The position numbers were made by a program, and so were the translations under genes. Shown here piece by piece: positions 21,527 to 21,542 of a DNA stretch of 21,542 nucleotides (its first letter is position 1; each line of letters starts with the position of its first letter). The notes beneath the pieces were generated by a model. That model was given only the letters and a program-made list of their open reading frames with translations. It had not been told where the DNA came from and searched no databases. The stretch is from contig JAEZRB010000157.1 of assembly GCA_023412975.1 (NCBI GenBank), forward strand, positions 1 through 21,542, written 5' to 3'. Source of the stretch: Bacteroidota bacterium (GTDB lineage Bacteria > Bacteroidota > Bacteroidia > Chitinophagales > Chitinophagaceae).

Positions 21527-21542
21527 ATTTTCTTACTGCAAA

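Overview
The window looks like chromosomal DNA of a Bacteroidota bacterium, most likely a member of the Chitinophagaceae or a close relative. Several things suggest this. Genes lack Shine-Dalgarno sites, and several carry the Bacteroidota -7 promoter element TAnnTTTG just upstream of the start. There is a large SusC/OMP_b-brl-type outer-membrane barrel, a LytS/LytTR two-component pair, DUF1579, DUF1761 and DUF5606 proteins, and dispersed intergenic repeats typical of this phylum. No plasmid, phage or CRISPR structure is visible. The only mobile-element gene is one REP-type (Y1/HUH) transposase.

Layout. 1-399 is the 3' end of polA. 547-1122 is a secreted DUF1579 protein. 1195-2123 (minus) is a two-gene VOC plus SRPBCC operon. 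2124-2509 has no gene but holds three copies of a REP-like hairpin repeat. 2510-2944 (minus) is a DUF1761 membrane protein, divergent from a LytS-type kinase and LytTR regulator (3018-4908). 9733-4910 (minus) is a compact five-gene unit: outer-membrane barrel, ECF sigma factor, small transmembrane anti-sigma candidate, membrane-anchored Spy/CpxP-like protein, secreted Spy-like protein, then a strong terminator. 9734-10228 is a 90-bp tandem repeat cluster. 10229-13523 (plus) holds an NlpE-like lipoprotein, a DUF5606 protein with a histone-like Lys/Ala tail, and an M3 oligoendopeptidase. 14701-13683 (minus) is a SCO1 plus Fur-family operon, divergent from a MerC-like gene (14849-15241) whose promoter contains a perfect 13-bp palindrome. 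15288-15710 is a secreted DUF4440/SnoaL-like protein, followed by a 157-bp tandem repeat cluster (to about 16190). 16194-16967 (minus) is a membrane-anchored GH25 lysozyme, 17161-17784 (minus) the REP-type transposase, 18115-19023 (minus) an orphan PhnD-like binding protein, and 19136-21526 (minus) a PcrA/UvrD helicase.

How the genes work together. Two modules stand out. The sigma, anti-sigma and Spy-like genes resemble CnrYXH-type envelope or metal sensing, here placed behind an outer-membrane barrel. The sco1-fur / merC locus looks like a metal-homeostasis unit in which the Fur-family protein probably represses merC through the palindrome. The repeats are the other notable content. The REP-like hairpins covary in their stems, and a candidate mobilising enzyme lies in the same window. 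The two tandem clusters are built from the same modules in the same order.
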